Shown here in pieces: positions 20,706 through 30,812 of a stretch of 64,000 bases of DNA. The notes under the pieces are model-generated. The model did no database searches. It was not told the origin of the DNA and worked only from the letters and a program-made list of their open reading frames with translations. Each line of letters opens with the position of its first letter. Positions within the stretch are counted from its first letter, which is position 1. The position numbers and the translations under genes are program-made. This DNA comes from Spiroplasma endosymbiont of Nebria brevicollis (GTDB lineage: Bacteria > Bacillota_I > Bacilli_A > Mycoplasmatales > VBWQ01): the NCBI RefSeq assembly GCF_964030895.1, contig NZ_OZ034986.1, positions 1,178,001-1,242,000 on the forward strand, in the 5' to 3' direction.

Positions 20706-21302
20706 CTATCATACATGAATTACAATTTTCGGTTGCTTCCAGTTTGGCAATTCTAGTGGCGGTAATTCTATACTTTCCGTTACTTTTTTTACTGTTTCAA
20801 AATTATCTGTATCTGGAGATTTTTCAGATTCACAATTGACTTCATTTGAAAGAGGTACTGTTGAACTAGAATCACTTTCTGATTCAACTTGAAAGAATTG
20901 AGGTGGATGCTCTTCTTCATCTTCATCAGTATCAAAAATGTCTTTAGTTTTAATTATTGATTCATATTGTATACCACATTGTTCAGTAATTCATTTTACT
21001 AAATCTTCAAGTAAAGATTCATATTGAATAAAATTATTAACTCTTTTTATTTTTTCATTAATTGAAGAAATATTATCAATTAATGACATTTCTTTATTAT
21101 ATTTATAAGAAAAAAGTTCTTCTATTTTGGTAAATATTAAAGGAAAAAACTTCGGCTTATAATAATTTGATATTAATCCATTTATTGTTAATAATTTACT
21201 CTCTAAGTCTTTTTTAAGATCTGAGTATAGTCATCTATTTAAAAAATTATTTCTTAAAACTTCTTTTAATAAAGGTTTATCTTTCATATTTTCCTTCTTC
21301 AT
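20706..21302 (-). CDS. Hypothetical acidic-tailed protein behind leader copy F
   Basis: 198 residues from ATG 21302 with a strong RBS (AAAGGAGGAAAAAT). The N-terminal two thirds are Leu/Lys/Glu-rich and helical (DLKKDLESKLLTINGLI); the C-terminal part has an acidic run (DTDEDEEE), a Ser-rich linker and a Pro-rich block (LPPLELPNW). Trp codons are partly TGA. No signal peptide, no recognised domain. It is the clearest intact gene of the leader-associated group; such low-complexity, lineage-specific proteins could be effectors or surface factors, but nothing here proves it. Confidence 0.6.
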
Positions 21303-21321
21303 ATTTTTCCTCCTTTAAAAA

Positions 21322-21375
21322 TAAAAAACCCATTTACTTTATAATTAAAGCAATGAGTAAAAAACTATATTTAGT
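21322..21375 (-). promoter_or_regulatory. Leader stem-loop with U-tract (copy F)
   Basis: On the minus strand GACTAAATATAGTTTTTTA, then CTCATTGCTTTA, ATTA, TAAAGTAAATGGG and T6, then TTTTTAAAGGAGG and ATG 21302. Compact, with only about 20 bases from the U-tract to the start. Confidence 0.65.
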
Positions 21376-21385
21376 CTCAAGTAGT

Positions 21386-21468
21386 AGGGGCTTTGCCCCT
21401 CGTTGCTTCGCAACTCACCCCAGTAGTGGGGTAAACCCCACGGCCAACCAACCAAGGTTCTGGTTGGC
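21386..21468. repeat. Cluster of four GC-rich hairpins
   Basis: AGGGG-CTTTG-CCCCT (21386-21400), GTTGC-TTC-GCAAC (21402-21414), TGGGG-TAAA-CCCCA (21427-21440) and GCCAACCA...TGGTTGGC (21443-21468) follow each other in 83 bases. The GC content is far above the surroundings. It sits at the 3' side of the plectrovirus remnant and may be its non-coding origin/terminator region (inference). Confidence 0.7.
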
Positions 21469-21602
21469 ACCGACCATTAATATGAGGTTATTTTATTTTA
21501 ACATTTTTTTTATTTTTTTTAGAATGTAAATCTCTATAATAACAAACACGGCATGCAGTATTATCAATTTCTTTTTTTTCAGTCTGTAATATATTATCCA
21601 AC

Positions 21603-22196
21603 TTATCTAACCCAACTTGCTTTAATATCATCAACAGTGAAATCTAAACCTTGTGATTGGTCATATTCTTTAACATTACTTAATTCACCTTTTAAGGAAT
21701 GAATATAATTTAAAGCACGACTATTATACTTTTGTAAATAAGACCTAGGAAGTCATAAACTAAAAGTCATAGTTTCACCACTATAACTTGGCGGAAAACC
21801 ACCCTTTTTAATTATTTTCTTAGTTTGTCTTTTAGACAAAACAATTTTATTATAATCATCAACATTAGTATAAATATTTAATTTAAACTTAACTAAAAAT
21901 AATAAAATACGCATTCTCTTAACTTGAACAATATATTCTACTTTTTCACGTGCTTGTTCTGGTATTCTATCAGGGTGTTGTTCAATCATATACATTATTC
22001 CGTTAAAATTATGACCTATTAATTTACAAAACATACCCAAACTTTCTTGTGTTTCTTTAAATTCAGGTGACAAATCGTTACTATTAATCTTTAAACCTAA
22101 TTCATCTAAAACAACCATATCATTCTCTTTAAAAGCATAATTAGTATTTAATTGATTAAATTTAAAAACATCATCATAAGAACAACGATAACTAAT
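21603..22196 (-). pseudogene. Plectrovirus Zot-like ATPase, N-terminus lost
   Basis: The frame encodes an ATPase segment with Walker B-like MVVLDELGL, then a long C-terminal region ending VDDIKASWVR. The expected N-terminal P-loop is absent; at about 22196 the sequence joins directly to a capsid/adsorption-like protein in another frame, indicating a deletion. Inoviruses and plectroviruses encode such Zot-like assembly ATPases. Trp near residue 150 is TGA. Confidence 0.55.
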
Positions 22197-22852
22197 TTAA
22201 AATAAAACATAAACCCTTGAATATAAAAACTTAATGGTTTATCAATTTCAAAATTTAATTCAAAACGTAAATTTAAAGGTTTATCTTCGCGGTTTAAATT
22301 ATAAACCATAAAACAATTTGTTTTACCATATTCAACAAAATTATGATTAAACATAATACGTGAAATATCATCTAATTGATTTCTATTAAAATCATAAACG
22401 CCAGTTCCAACATCAATTAATTTCTTTTGAACACCAACAACATCACTTTGGTAATCAATATTCAAATGATTACCAAAACCACCTATAATTTCACCAGAAA
22501 CTAATTTTAAATCTGGTTGGTCAACATCAAAATAAGCAGAATTTCATGGAATTGTTGCCCAATCATCAAAATCATTATACTTAACATGTTTAATCATATT
22601 TTTAGCAATATCATAATAAGAACCAAGACTTAAATTCATTTTAGAAAGTTTAGTAAATAATTCACTATCATGTAAAACTCATTTATCCTTAGATTTTTCA
22701 CCACTTGATATTTTAATACCTTTATCAGTAATATAAAAAGGCGAAAAAGTAAGTACATCATAATTTTTGGACTTACCACTTTTCTCATCTTTAATTACTT
22801 CATTACTTCTAATTTTTGTCAATTGACATAAAAAATAAAATTTTATTAACCT
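22148..22852 (-). pseudogene. Plectrovirus structural (ORF1-like) protein, truncated
   Basis: An open frame of about 234 codons without a usable start (a TAG at 22853 precedes it). It encodes a beta-rich protein with blocks such as FSPFYITDKGIKISSGE, DDWATIPWNSAYFD and GIKN-type repeats, ending in FYIQGFMFYF and an out-of-frame tail. By content and order (downstream of Rep, upstream of Zot) it fits the large minor-coat/adsorption protein of Spiroplasma plectroviruses. Both ends are lost. Confidence 0.5.
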
Positions 22853-23060
22853 CTAACCATTTAAGATATTAAAATCATAATACCTAGATTAATAATGCGG
22901 GTAATTAACATTACTAATTAGTTAATAATATAACATAAAAAAATAAAAAAGCAACAAAAAAAAGCAAAAACATAAAGTTAAATGGTTGGTAAAATTTTAC
23001 ATCTTTGCTATTAACCATTTATATATATACAAGTTATATTATTAAAATAATTCAATTAAA

Positions 23061-23156
23061 TTACCATTTACTACAAACAAAAAAATAAAAACACAAAATT
23101 AATGTTAATCAAAATAACATAGATAAAGGAGCAACTAAAAGAATAAAAAATCACAT
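23061..23156 (-). CDS. 31-residue single-helix membrane peptide
   Basis: ATG 23156 encodes MWFFILLVAPLSMLFWLTLI and ends with CSKW. Two of the Trp are TGA. RBS AAAGAAAATG is weak. One transmembrane helix; the size and place fit the tiny membrane proteins of plectroviruses. A second, 19-codon hydrophobic frame follows downstream near 22950. Confidence 0.4.
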
Positions 23157-23321
23157 TTTCTTTTGATAATTTTAATAAAATTTCATAACAAATAATACAG
23201 TCATTATCTAACTTTGCAACATGTAAATCCAATTTTTCTTTAATATCCAAATCTTTTTTGATTACATCAACATAATTATCAATACTAATCCATTCTCTTT
23301 TTTAATATCAAAAAAATTCAT
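23071..23321 (-). pseudogene. Frameshifted small plectroviral gene
   Basis: ATG 23321 starts MNFFDIKK; the protein continues only after a one-base shift as REWISIDNYVDVIKKDLDIK and EKLDLHVAKLDNDCIICYEI. The break lies in an A6 run near 23298. It is downstream of Rep on the same strand. Confidence 0.45.
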
Positions 23322-23388
23322 TATGTTTAACTTTTCTACCTTTCTTTTTAATAAAATAATTATAATATAAAAAAGAAAAAAAATAAAT

Positions 23389-24237
23389 TTAATGTAAAAT
23401 TCTTGGTACACGTTTAATTGCATTTCTAAACCTAATACTATCAATTGAGACATATTCATCATAATCTTTAAAATTATCACCAAAAACAGTAGTATCAAAA
23501 CTACCACCAAAAAGTATAGTACGACCCAAATTATCAATTTTCTTTTTAAAAAATTGTGTATGTAAAGCATTAACAGAAGCATCAATTAAACGTTGATATA
23601 ACATTATTTTTTGACCTTTAATCACTTTTGGATTAGAACAATTACGAGAAAAAGCATAAGCACGCACACCTAAATCATACTGATTTTGAGATTTTATATC
23701 ATTTTGTACTTTTACAACATATTTGCTTAAATACTTAACTATATTTTCATTAGTACCTTTTTGAACAACTCTTACATCATTAAAACCAAATGGTCATCAT
23801 TGTGGTAACATACTTTTATATATTTTTCTATTAAATAATATATGAAAATGAATAGCACCACGTTTTTGATATTCATAAACATACATATATTTTAATTCAC
23901 CTAAATATTTGGAACGCTTAGGGTCATCTCATCAACGCTTTAAACGTTTAAAGAATATAGCAATATCATGTTTTGCTTTGTTAATATCTTGCATATTATC
24001 AGCATAAGTTAAAGTAACAAAACTTAAAATCTTTGAATTATAAAAATTATGATACGCTTTATGTATTAATTTTGTTTTAGTACGAATAGTACTATTACGT
24101 AACTTTTTATCATTAATACCTAAATTTTTAATACCAACTTCATTACGTTTATTATTTAATATAGCACTCATAGGTAAAATTATATTTTTTACATAAGCAC
24201 CATAATAAACTTTTTTAATATAAAAATTTTCTTGCAT
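23389..24237 (-). CDS. Rolling-circle replication initiator, plectrovirus type
   Basis: 282 residues, apparently intact. HUH endonuclease motifs: the two-His HFHILF at about residue 135 and the catalytic Tyr helix YLSKYVVK near residue 180; an upstream FVTLTYAD block corresponds to motif 1. It would nick the plus strand of a single-stranded DNA virus or plasmid. I chose ATG 24237 since TTGGAG lies just upstream; the longer frame from 24255 contains that RBS. It heads the decayed SpV1-like block at 21.6-24.2 kb. Several Trp are TGA. It could still act in trans on related viruses. Confidence 0.78.
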
Positions 24238-24333
24238 ATATAAAACTCCAACCATTTTTAATAATTTTATATATTTTTACTAACAAACTAATCATAACAC
24301 AAAAAACAAAATAATTAATAAATTATCTTGCGG

Positions 24334-24369
24334 TGAATTGTGTTACTTAATTGAATTGTGTTACTTAAT
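24334..24369. repeat. Tandem 18-bp direct repeat
   Basis: TGAATTGTGTTACTTAAT occurs twice without a gap (24334-24351 and 24352-24369), between the Rep gene's upstream region and the glyA stop. It may mark an integration or deletion edge of the viral remnant. Confidence 0.75.
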
Positions 24370-24385
24370 CTAGTAAAGTACTATT

Positions 24386-25684
24386 TTATTTTGGTAATTC
24401 CATACCTTCATAAATTGGGAATTTTTTTAATAAATCATCTACTTCTTTTCGTAAGTCATGTAAACCATTATCTTCAATTCCTTTTGGTAATTTCCATGCT
24501 TTAATAATAATATTTGCCAATTCAATAAATTCTTTTTCTTTAAAGCCTCTTGTTGTCATAGCAGGACTACCAAATCGAACACCACTCGTAGTAATTGGTG
24601 GCAATTTATCAAATGGTACACCATTTTTATTAGCAACAATGTTAATTTTTTCTAAAATATTAACAGCAACTGCACCATTTAAACCATTAATAGTAGTAAC
24701 ATTAATAGTTAATAAATGATTATCTGTACCATCTGCAACAACATGGAAACCAGCAGCATAAAATGTTTTTGCTAAGGCTTGAGCATTCCTTATTACTTGT
24801 TGTTGATAAACCTTAAATTCAGGTTGTAATGCTTCATAGAACGCTTGTGCTTTAGCAGCAATAATATGTTCCAATGGTCCACCTTGGTTACCAGGAAAAA
24901 CAGCACTGTCAACTTTCTTTTTTAAAACTTCTGTACAAAGAATGGCGCCACCACGTGGCCCTCGCAATGTTTTATGAGTTGTTGTTGTAGTAATATCAGC
25001 ATAACAAATAGGATTTTGATGTAACCCTGTGGCAATTAAGCCAGCAATGTGAGCCATGTCAACCATTAAGTATGCTCCAACTTCATCTGCAATTTTGCGA
25101 AATTTAGATCAATCAATTTTTCGAGAATAAGCACTAGCACCAGCCACAATAACTTGTGGTTTACATGCTTTAGCAATTTTTAAGATTTCGTCATAATCTA
25201 GTAATTCATCTTTATTGACACCATAACCAACGCCATGATAAGTTTTACCTGAGAAATTAATTTTGTAACCGTGAGTTAAGTGACCACCAGCATCAAGTTC
25301 CATTCCTAAAATGGTATCTCCTGGTTTTAAAATAGCAGCATAAGCTTCAGCGTTAGCTTGACTGCCAGCATGAGGTTGCACATTAGCGTGAAAGTTACCT
25401 TTCTTACATGCCCCTGGTTTATGTTGACAATCAAATAATTTCTTAAAACGTTCAATAGCTAAGTTTTCAATTTTATCAACAAATTCACAACCATTGTAAT
25501 AACGAGCATTAGGATAACCTTCGGCATATTTATTAGTTAGAATGGTTCCAGCAATATCTAAAACTGCTGGTGATACGTAGTTTTCTGAAGCAATTAACTC
25601 CACATGATGTTGTTGACGATTTAATTCTTGTTCAATAACTTTTTTAATTTCTGGGTCAAGTCCCTTGGTAAAAGATTTATCCAT
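24386..25684 (-). CDS. glyA: Serine hydroxymethyltransferase
   Basis: A PLP enzyme converting serine and tetrahydrofolate to glycine and methylene-THF. 432 residues, normal length. The PLP-lysine motif [14 protein letters not shown] is present, with the N-terminal [10 protein letters not shown] block and GAHLTHG-like region ([10 protein letters not shown]). One Trp between the two halves is TGA. Start ATG 25684 lies 20 bases after rpiB on the same strand, so rpiB-glyA form an operon. Confidence 0.97.
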
Positions 25685-25703
25685 TTATAATTACTTCCTT
25701 ATC

Positions 25704-26147
25704 TTAATTTAATTTTTTAATTCTTACCTTATGTCTTGTTTGGGTACTAGTTTTAGTTGTTAAAAATACTTTTACTAATTCCACAGCTTTATGACTTGCA
25801 ATAATTCGTGCGCCCATTGCTAAGACATTGGCATCATTATGCAGTCGTGCCATTCTAACTGTTTCTTCTTCATAACATAGCGCACATCTAACGCCATGAA
25901 TTCGATTAGCAGCAATGCTTATGCCAATACCTGTACCACAAATAACAATACCAAAATTAGCTTTTTTATCAATAAGTGCTTGTCCCACGGCTTGTCCAAA
26001 ATCAGGATAATCGACTGGTTCACAATTATTAGCACCAAGATCTAATATTTCATAACCCGCTGTTGTTAAATATTCAATAATTGGTAATTTAAATTCATAA
26101 GCAGTATGGTCATTACCAATAGCAACTACTAACGTTTCTGTTTTCAA
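25704..26147 (-). CDS. rpiB: Ribose 5-phosphate isomerase B
   Basis: RpiB/LacAB family, 147 residues: NDHTAYEFK near the N-terminus, the active-site Cys in CGTGIGISIAANR, and ARLHNDANVLAMGARI. It interconverts ribose-5-P and ribulose-5-P in the pentose pathway. I chose TTG 26147 because AAGGAA directly abuts the GTG at 26156 and is properly spaced for the TTG; the alternative adds three residues. First gene of the rpiB-glyA unit. Confidence 0.92.
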   Translation of the reverse strand: MKTETLVVAIGNDHTAYEFKLPIIEYLTTAGYEILDLGANNCEPVDYPDFGQAVGQALIDKKANFGIVICGTGIGISIAANRIHGVRCALCYEEETVRMARLHNDANVLAMGARIIASHKAVELVKVFLTTKTSTQTRHKVRIKKLN

Positions 26148-26350
26148 CGTTATCACTTCCTTAACTTTATAATAATAAAACTTAAATTTATTATACTAAC
26201 AAATTATCAAAGATAGTATCTTTTTCAGTTATTTAAACGATTTAATTTTATAATTCAGGAATAATAAAAATCAGACACATAAACTATGAAATTTATTACT
26301 CAGGTTTTACCTTTCACATACTTAGTTTAAGAGCCTAATCAAATAAAGAA

Positions 26351-27757
26351 CTAACAACTCGCTAAATTAAATTTTAATTTTTTGTTTGATTCTGACGATT
26401 CTTTTTCTTCAATTTTTCTTTTTTTAATTACTGCATCTTCATTTCAATCAATAGTTTTATTATTTGATAATTTTAAATCATAAAACTCCATACTTTTCTG
26501 TAGGTTCTACTAATGACTTTTCTTCTGGAACTAATCAATTGGTAAATGGTTCTATATTACTTATAGTACTATTTTTTTCACTATCTTCTGCTAATAGTTG
26601 TTTTAAGTAATCAGTAATCCCACTACTTTTCTACAAAATTAAAGAACATTTCTGCGTTTTGGAATTGTTTTTTCTTGAGTTTTTTGTTTTTCTTCTTGAA
26701 CTTTTTGGACTAATTTTGCAACTTTAACACTATCTCCACTGTTGTAAGAAGCAAGTACAGGTTGTTTAAAAGAGCACTCTTTCATAGATGGCGTTTTAGT
26801 CATTGGTGGAAGTTCTGAATGATGTTTAATTAGTTTTAATTTTAATTTTTTAAATAAATGATCATCATTTTTGTTACTTTCAGTAGATTTATGCCCATCT
26901 ACACCTGCTGAAGTATAAACAGTTTGATTTTGTGAAGAAGTAGATGGTTCATTTAAATTATTATCATTAGATAAATATAAATTATCTGACATTGAATAAT
27001 TTATTATTCTTGGATTTGATTTGTCAAGATTTATATTGCTTATTAATTTTTCTATTGATCCCAAACTGTTTATTGCTTGTTCATTTTCACCACAGTCTTC
27101 ATTTGCGCGTGGGAATAAGGGTGTATTGAATGATTTCATATTCAGTTCATATTGTTCTGGATATTTTGTTTCAGATATTTCTCTTAAAACAGTAGGTACT
27201 TTATGCCAATTTACACCTGAAGTATAAACAGTTTGATTTTGTGAAGAAGTAGATGGTTTATTTAAATCATTATCATTAGTATGTAATGATAAATTATCTG
27301 GCATTGAATCATTTATTATCCTTCTTGAATTTAATTGTTCGGAATTTGCTTTAATTGAAAGTGCTTTTTTTCTTCTTTGGTTCCTATTATTGTTTTCAAT
27401 TTTCCTGGCTTGTTTAAATTCATTTAAACAACCATGTTCTTCTGCATATTTTTCAATTACGTTGCTTGGCACATGCTTATTTAAGGATGAATATTTTAAT
27501 TTCCCTTTGTTTCATCTTCGAAAATATTCTCCTCATTCTTCTGGTGGTTTCTTTCCTTTTTTGTCCCTACACTATTTTAAGTTTGTGTAAACAATCATGT
27601 TCTCCTGCATATTTTTTAATTTCGGGCTTTGTCAGATCATAATTACCTAAGGATGAATATTTTAACGTCCCTTTGCTTCATCTTTCAAGAGCAGCTTCTA
27701 TGTCTTCTGGGCTATGGGTATATATATTTTTCCTTTTTTTGGGTTATTTCTATCCAT
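26351..27757 (-). pseudogene. Decayed repeat-protein gene, several frameshifts
   Basis: ATG 27757 (RBS TGGAG) starts MDRNNPKK and shifts frame at an A-run. Two copies of a ~45-residue unit follow in different frames: ERWSKGTLKYSSLGNYDLTK... KKYAGEHDCLHKLK and RRWNKGKLKYSSLNKHVPSN... EKYAEEHGCLNEFK. The long open part (about 27.57-26.64 kb) then holds two imperfect copies of a Ser/Asn-rich unit (PSTSSQNQTVYTS), basic patches and KRRNVL at the stop. Further frames reach TAG 26351 with KKRKIEEK and LKFNLASC. Unknown family, no signal peptide; multiple indels make it non-functional as a whole. Confidence 0.6.
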
Positions 27758-28406
27758 GCTTTTTCTCCATTCTAATGTTTAAAAATTATATCCTAATTTA
27801 ATAATAAACTATAGATGTTATTTTTTTCTAATTTTTTTAAATTTTAACTGTAATTTTGTATATAAAAGAATGGGATCGGTTAGATAGTGCGACCCGAAAG
27901 TCGTAATTTTGTAAGGGTTCAATTCCCTTTTCTCTAGACATCAGAGATAAAGCATGTCTCACATTTTAAAGATTGGCAACCTTTAGGGTGCAAGCATGAG
28001 ACAAAAGCGGGAACTCATTTAGCCTAATAATAATACCACCGCAAGCAAAGCCAAATATGATTACGCAAGAAACCTATGTTCGAATTGTCGTTAACAATAA
28101 TATGCGAAAAGGCTGTTACGCATACACCAAAATGGTATTGAAACGTAAGAGAAATCAAGTTTATCTATCTTGATTTTTGATGTTCTCAGTTTCCGGCAAA
28201 TAGTAGGAATCTAAGTTTTGATGGGAAACAAAATTATGGAACGGGATAACCACATAAATGCTCTTAGTTTATAATAAGCAGGTGCCAACCGTATACATTT
28301 ATGTGGAAGGATTGTCTAAAAGCCAATGCCCAAAGTAATGTTTGGGATATGCAGACATAGACACTTTAGTTTGGAAGGTAAAGTCGTGAACAGTAATACA
28401 AATGTT

Positions 28407-29936
28407 ATGAACCAACAAGAAATTGTTAGGTATGAATGAAAAAATATTCCTTGACCAAAGTTGGAAAAGGATATTTTTAAGTTACAAAAACGAATTTATC
28501 AAGCTGAAAAATGTAAAAATATTAACAAAGTACATAAACTTCAAAGATTATTATTAAATTCAATTAGTGCTAAATTACTAGCCGTTAGAAAAGTAACCCA
28601 AGATAATAAAGGAAAGAAAACGGCAGGAATTGATGGAAAAGCAAATCTTAATCAAAAAGAAAGATTACAACTAGCATATTCTCTAAATATAAGAGAGAAA
28701 GCAAAACCAACAAGGCGCGTTTGAATTCCAAAACCTGATAAAACAGGAAAAAGACCATTAGGTATACCTACTATTACTGATAGAGTAAAAGAAACACTGA
28801 TGAAAATGGCACTAGAACCAGAGTTAGAAGCAAAATTTGAACCTAACACCTATGGTTTTAGACTTGGCAGAACATGTCATGATGCCATAGAAGCCATATT
28901 TAATGCTCTTAACAGAAAAACAGCGTATGTTTTAGATGCTGATATTTCTGCATGTTTCGATAACATAAATCAAGAAACTCTATTAGGGAAACTTAATACT
29001 ACACCAACCTTTAAGAAAATTATAAAAGGTTGGTTAAAAGCAGGAATAATGGAAAACAGAAAGTTCAAATCCACAGAGACAGGTACAATTCAAGGCGGGG
29101 CAATTTCACCACTACTTGCTTGTATTGCACTACATGGTTTAGAGAGTCACATTAAAGAAACCCTAGCTGATGAACTGTTTCAATATTTGAAAAAGAAAAA
29201 TGGAAAGGCGACACATAAAACGGCTCAACACAACATTAGTATAATTCCCTATGCTGATGATTTTGTGATAATACATGAAAGTAAAGAAATTATTCTTAAA
29301 GCAAAAATCCTAGTGGAAAAATGGTTAAAAACTATTGGTTTAGAACTAAATAAATCTAAAACAAGAATTACCCATACTTTTAATGGGGAAAAATCAGGAT
29401 TTGATTTTCTTGGATTTTCAATAAGACACTATGCAACGAAAAATAACAAGAAAGGTTACAAGTTATTAATCAAACCAAGTAAAAATTCCATAAAACAACA
29501 GTCTATAAAACTAAAACATAGACTTAAAAGTAAACTTGGAGCAACACAAGCAGAAGTAATAAAAGAATTAAATCCCATTATTAGGGGTTGAAGCCAATAT
29601 TTTTCTTCAGCAGTTTCCAAAGCAACTTTTTCTTTACTAGATAGTTTAATGTACAAAAAACTCTGAAAATGAGCAGTATTTAGGCATCCAAAAAAAGGCA
29701 AAATTTGAGTTAAGAAAAAGTACTTTAAAACATTAGGGAATGATAACTGGCGATTTATGACAAATAACACAGCATACCTTATTTGACATAGTGAGCATGT
29801 TATTAAACGACATATCAAAGTACAAGGAACTAAATCCCCATATGATGGTGATTGAGTTTACTGGGGTAATCGTTTAAAGAAAAGTGCTAGGAAAACCAAA
29901 AATAATAACAAATTTATTGAAGTTACAACAAAGTAA
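28407..29936 (+). CDS. ltrA: Group II intron reverse transcriptase/maturase
   Basis: 509 residues: N-terminal RT0 (KKTAGIDGK), the RT fingers/palm with ADISACFDNI, GTIQGGAISPLLA and the catalytic YADD, then the maturase/X domain (GWSQYF). It aids intron splicing and mobility. Trp is coded both by TGG and TGA (at least eight TGA), so the protein can only be made in a TGA=Trp organism. The frame ends at TAA 29934-29936, just before a separate-frame HNH domain, so DNA endonuclease function is probably lost. Start ATG 28407 lacks a strong RBS. Confidence 0.9.
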
Positions 29937-30171
29937 ATGTAATAATTGTAATCTTTGATTTAAAAGTGATGATAAATTAGAAATTCATCATAAAGATTTA
30001 AATAAAAAGAATAACATGTATGAGAATTTATCTTTACTGCACGTATATTGTTATAATTACTTACACAAAAAGTATGTATGACAAGCACCAAATTATAGAG
30101 GAGCCCAATGAAATGAAAGTTTCACGTTGGGTTTTGAAGTCAAGGGGAAAAGGGTGACTTTTTCCTCTTAG
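29914..30171 (+). pseudogene. HNH endonuclease domain, out of frame
   Basis: In the frame shifted from the maturase, codons from about 29914 give a zinc-binding CNNCNLWF, then LEIHHKDLNKKN and LSLLHVYCYNYLHKKY. This is the typical C-terminal HNH module of bacterial group II intron proteins (CxxC, HH, N, LH-x2-C). It is separated from the maturase by a one-base shift and has Tyr where the last C-H pair expects His. Its frame runs through domains V and VI to TAG 30171. Confidence 0.7.
30101..30134 (+). ncRNA. Group II intron domain V
   Basis: 34 nt, GAGCCCAATGAAATGAAAGT then TTCACGTTGGGTTT: an outer stem GAGCCCAA/TTGGGTTT, inner stem GAAA..TTTC and a GAAA tetraloop-like turn, with the catalytic AGC near the 5' side. 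The characteristic catalytic hairpin. Confidence 0.8.
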
Positions 30172-30255
30172 ATTAACAGTTGAATAAATAAATTTTCTAT
30201 TCTAAATGTGTGTGTTACAATAGATAAAGATAATTTCTAGAGTGAGGTAATAAAT

Positions 30256-30690
30256 ATGAAAATTAAAAAAATGTTAGGTAATAAATATGCTTTAATTATC
30301 GAAAAAGATGAAATGATTATTGAGATGTTAAGCTAATTTGCTAATAGTGAAAAAATTGGAATGGCCCAATTTCAAATGATTGGTTCTATTACTGATGTCA
30401 CTTTAGGATATGTACCACCTAAAAGTATAATGAGTATGTGTGAAAAACATTTCAAAACCAATGAGAATTACTTTCAGGAACAGGCACTATTTGTTGAGAT
30501 AAAGAAAGTATGACACCCTATTATTCACTGCCACACTATCATTGGTGACGATAATTTTAAGGTCATTGGTGGTCATATGCAAGATGCTAAAGTTGCTATC
30601 AAAGTCGAAGTGATTATAGATGTCTTAAATGATAAACAAATCTATCAAGTAATTGATAGTAAATCAAACTTCCATGTTTGAGATATTTAA
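30256..30690 (+). pseudogene. PPC/DUF296 domain protein gene with nonsense codon
   Basis: A 144-codon frame starting MKIKKMLGNKYALIIEKDEM that meets TAA at 30334-30336 (codon 27) and then stays open to 30690. The rest shows the PPC/DUF296 pattern: GSITDVTLGYVPPK, HPIIHCHTIIGDD and GGHMQDAKVAIKVEV. PPC proteins are small trimeric proteins, some DNA-binding. The single stop breaks it; no alternative start follows at a sensible place. RBS GAGTGAGG. Confidence 0.65.
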
Positions 30691-30812
30691 AAAAATATAT
30701 AGTTGGATAAACTATTGTTCTTAATATATTATATTTATCAAACCACAAACATAAAATTATACCCGTAAAATAAAATTTAAGGATATAATTTTTTATTTAC
30801 CTGAATTATAAA

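Larger units (their letters stand above)
27887..30171 (+). mobile_element. Group II intron with maturase
   Basis: The 5' end GTGCGACCCG (27887) fits the group II consensus GUGYG. A structured ~520-base 5' region precedes the reverse transcriptase ORF. Domain V (30101-30134, starting GAGCCC and ending GGGTTT) and a domain VI-like stem (AAGGGGAAAA...TTTTTCCTCTT) close the element near 30171. It lies in an intergenic site after the decayed repeat gene; flanking TTAGATAG also borders the solo remnant at 17.03 kb, suggesting a shared target motif. Exact 3' boundary is uncertain by a few bases. Confidence 0.85.

Noticed and set aside
26390-26460. Possible nuclear localisation signal (KKRK ... KKLK) in the decayed repeat gene
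   Set aside because: Basic clusters are common in this AT-rich, Lys-rich proteome; without an intact gene this is speculation.
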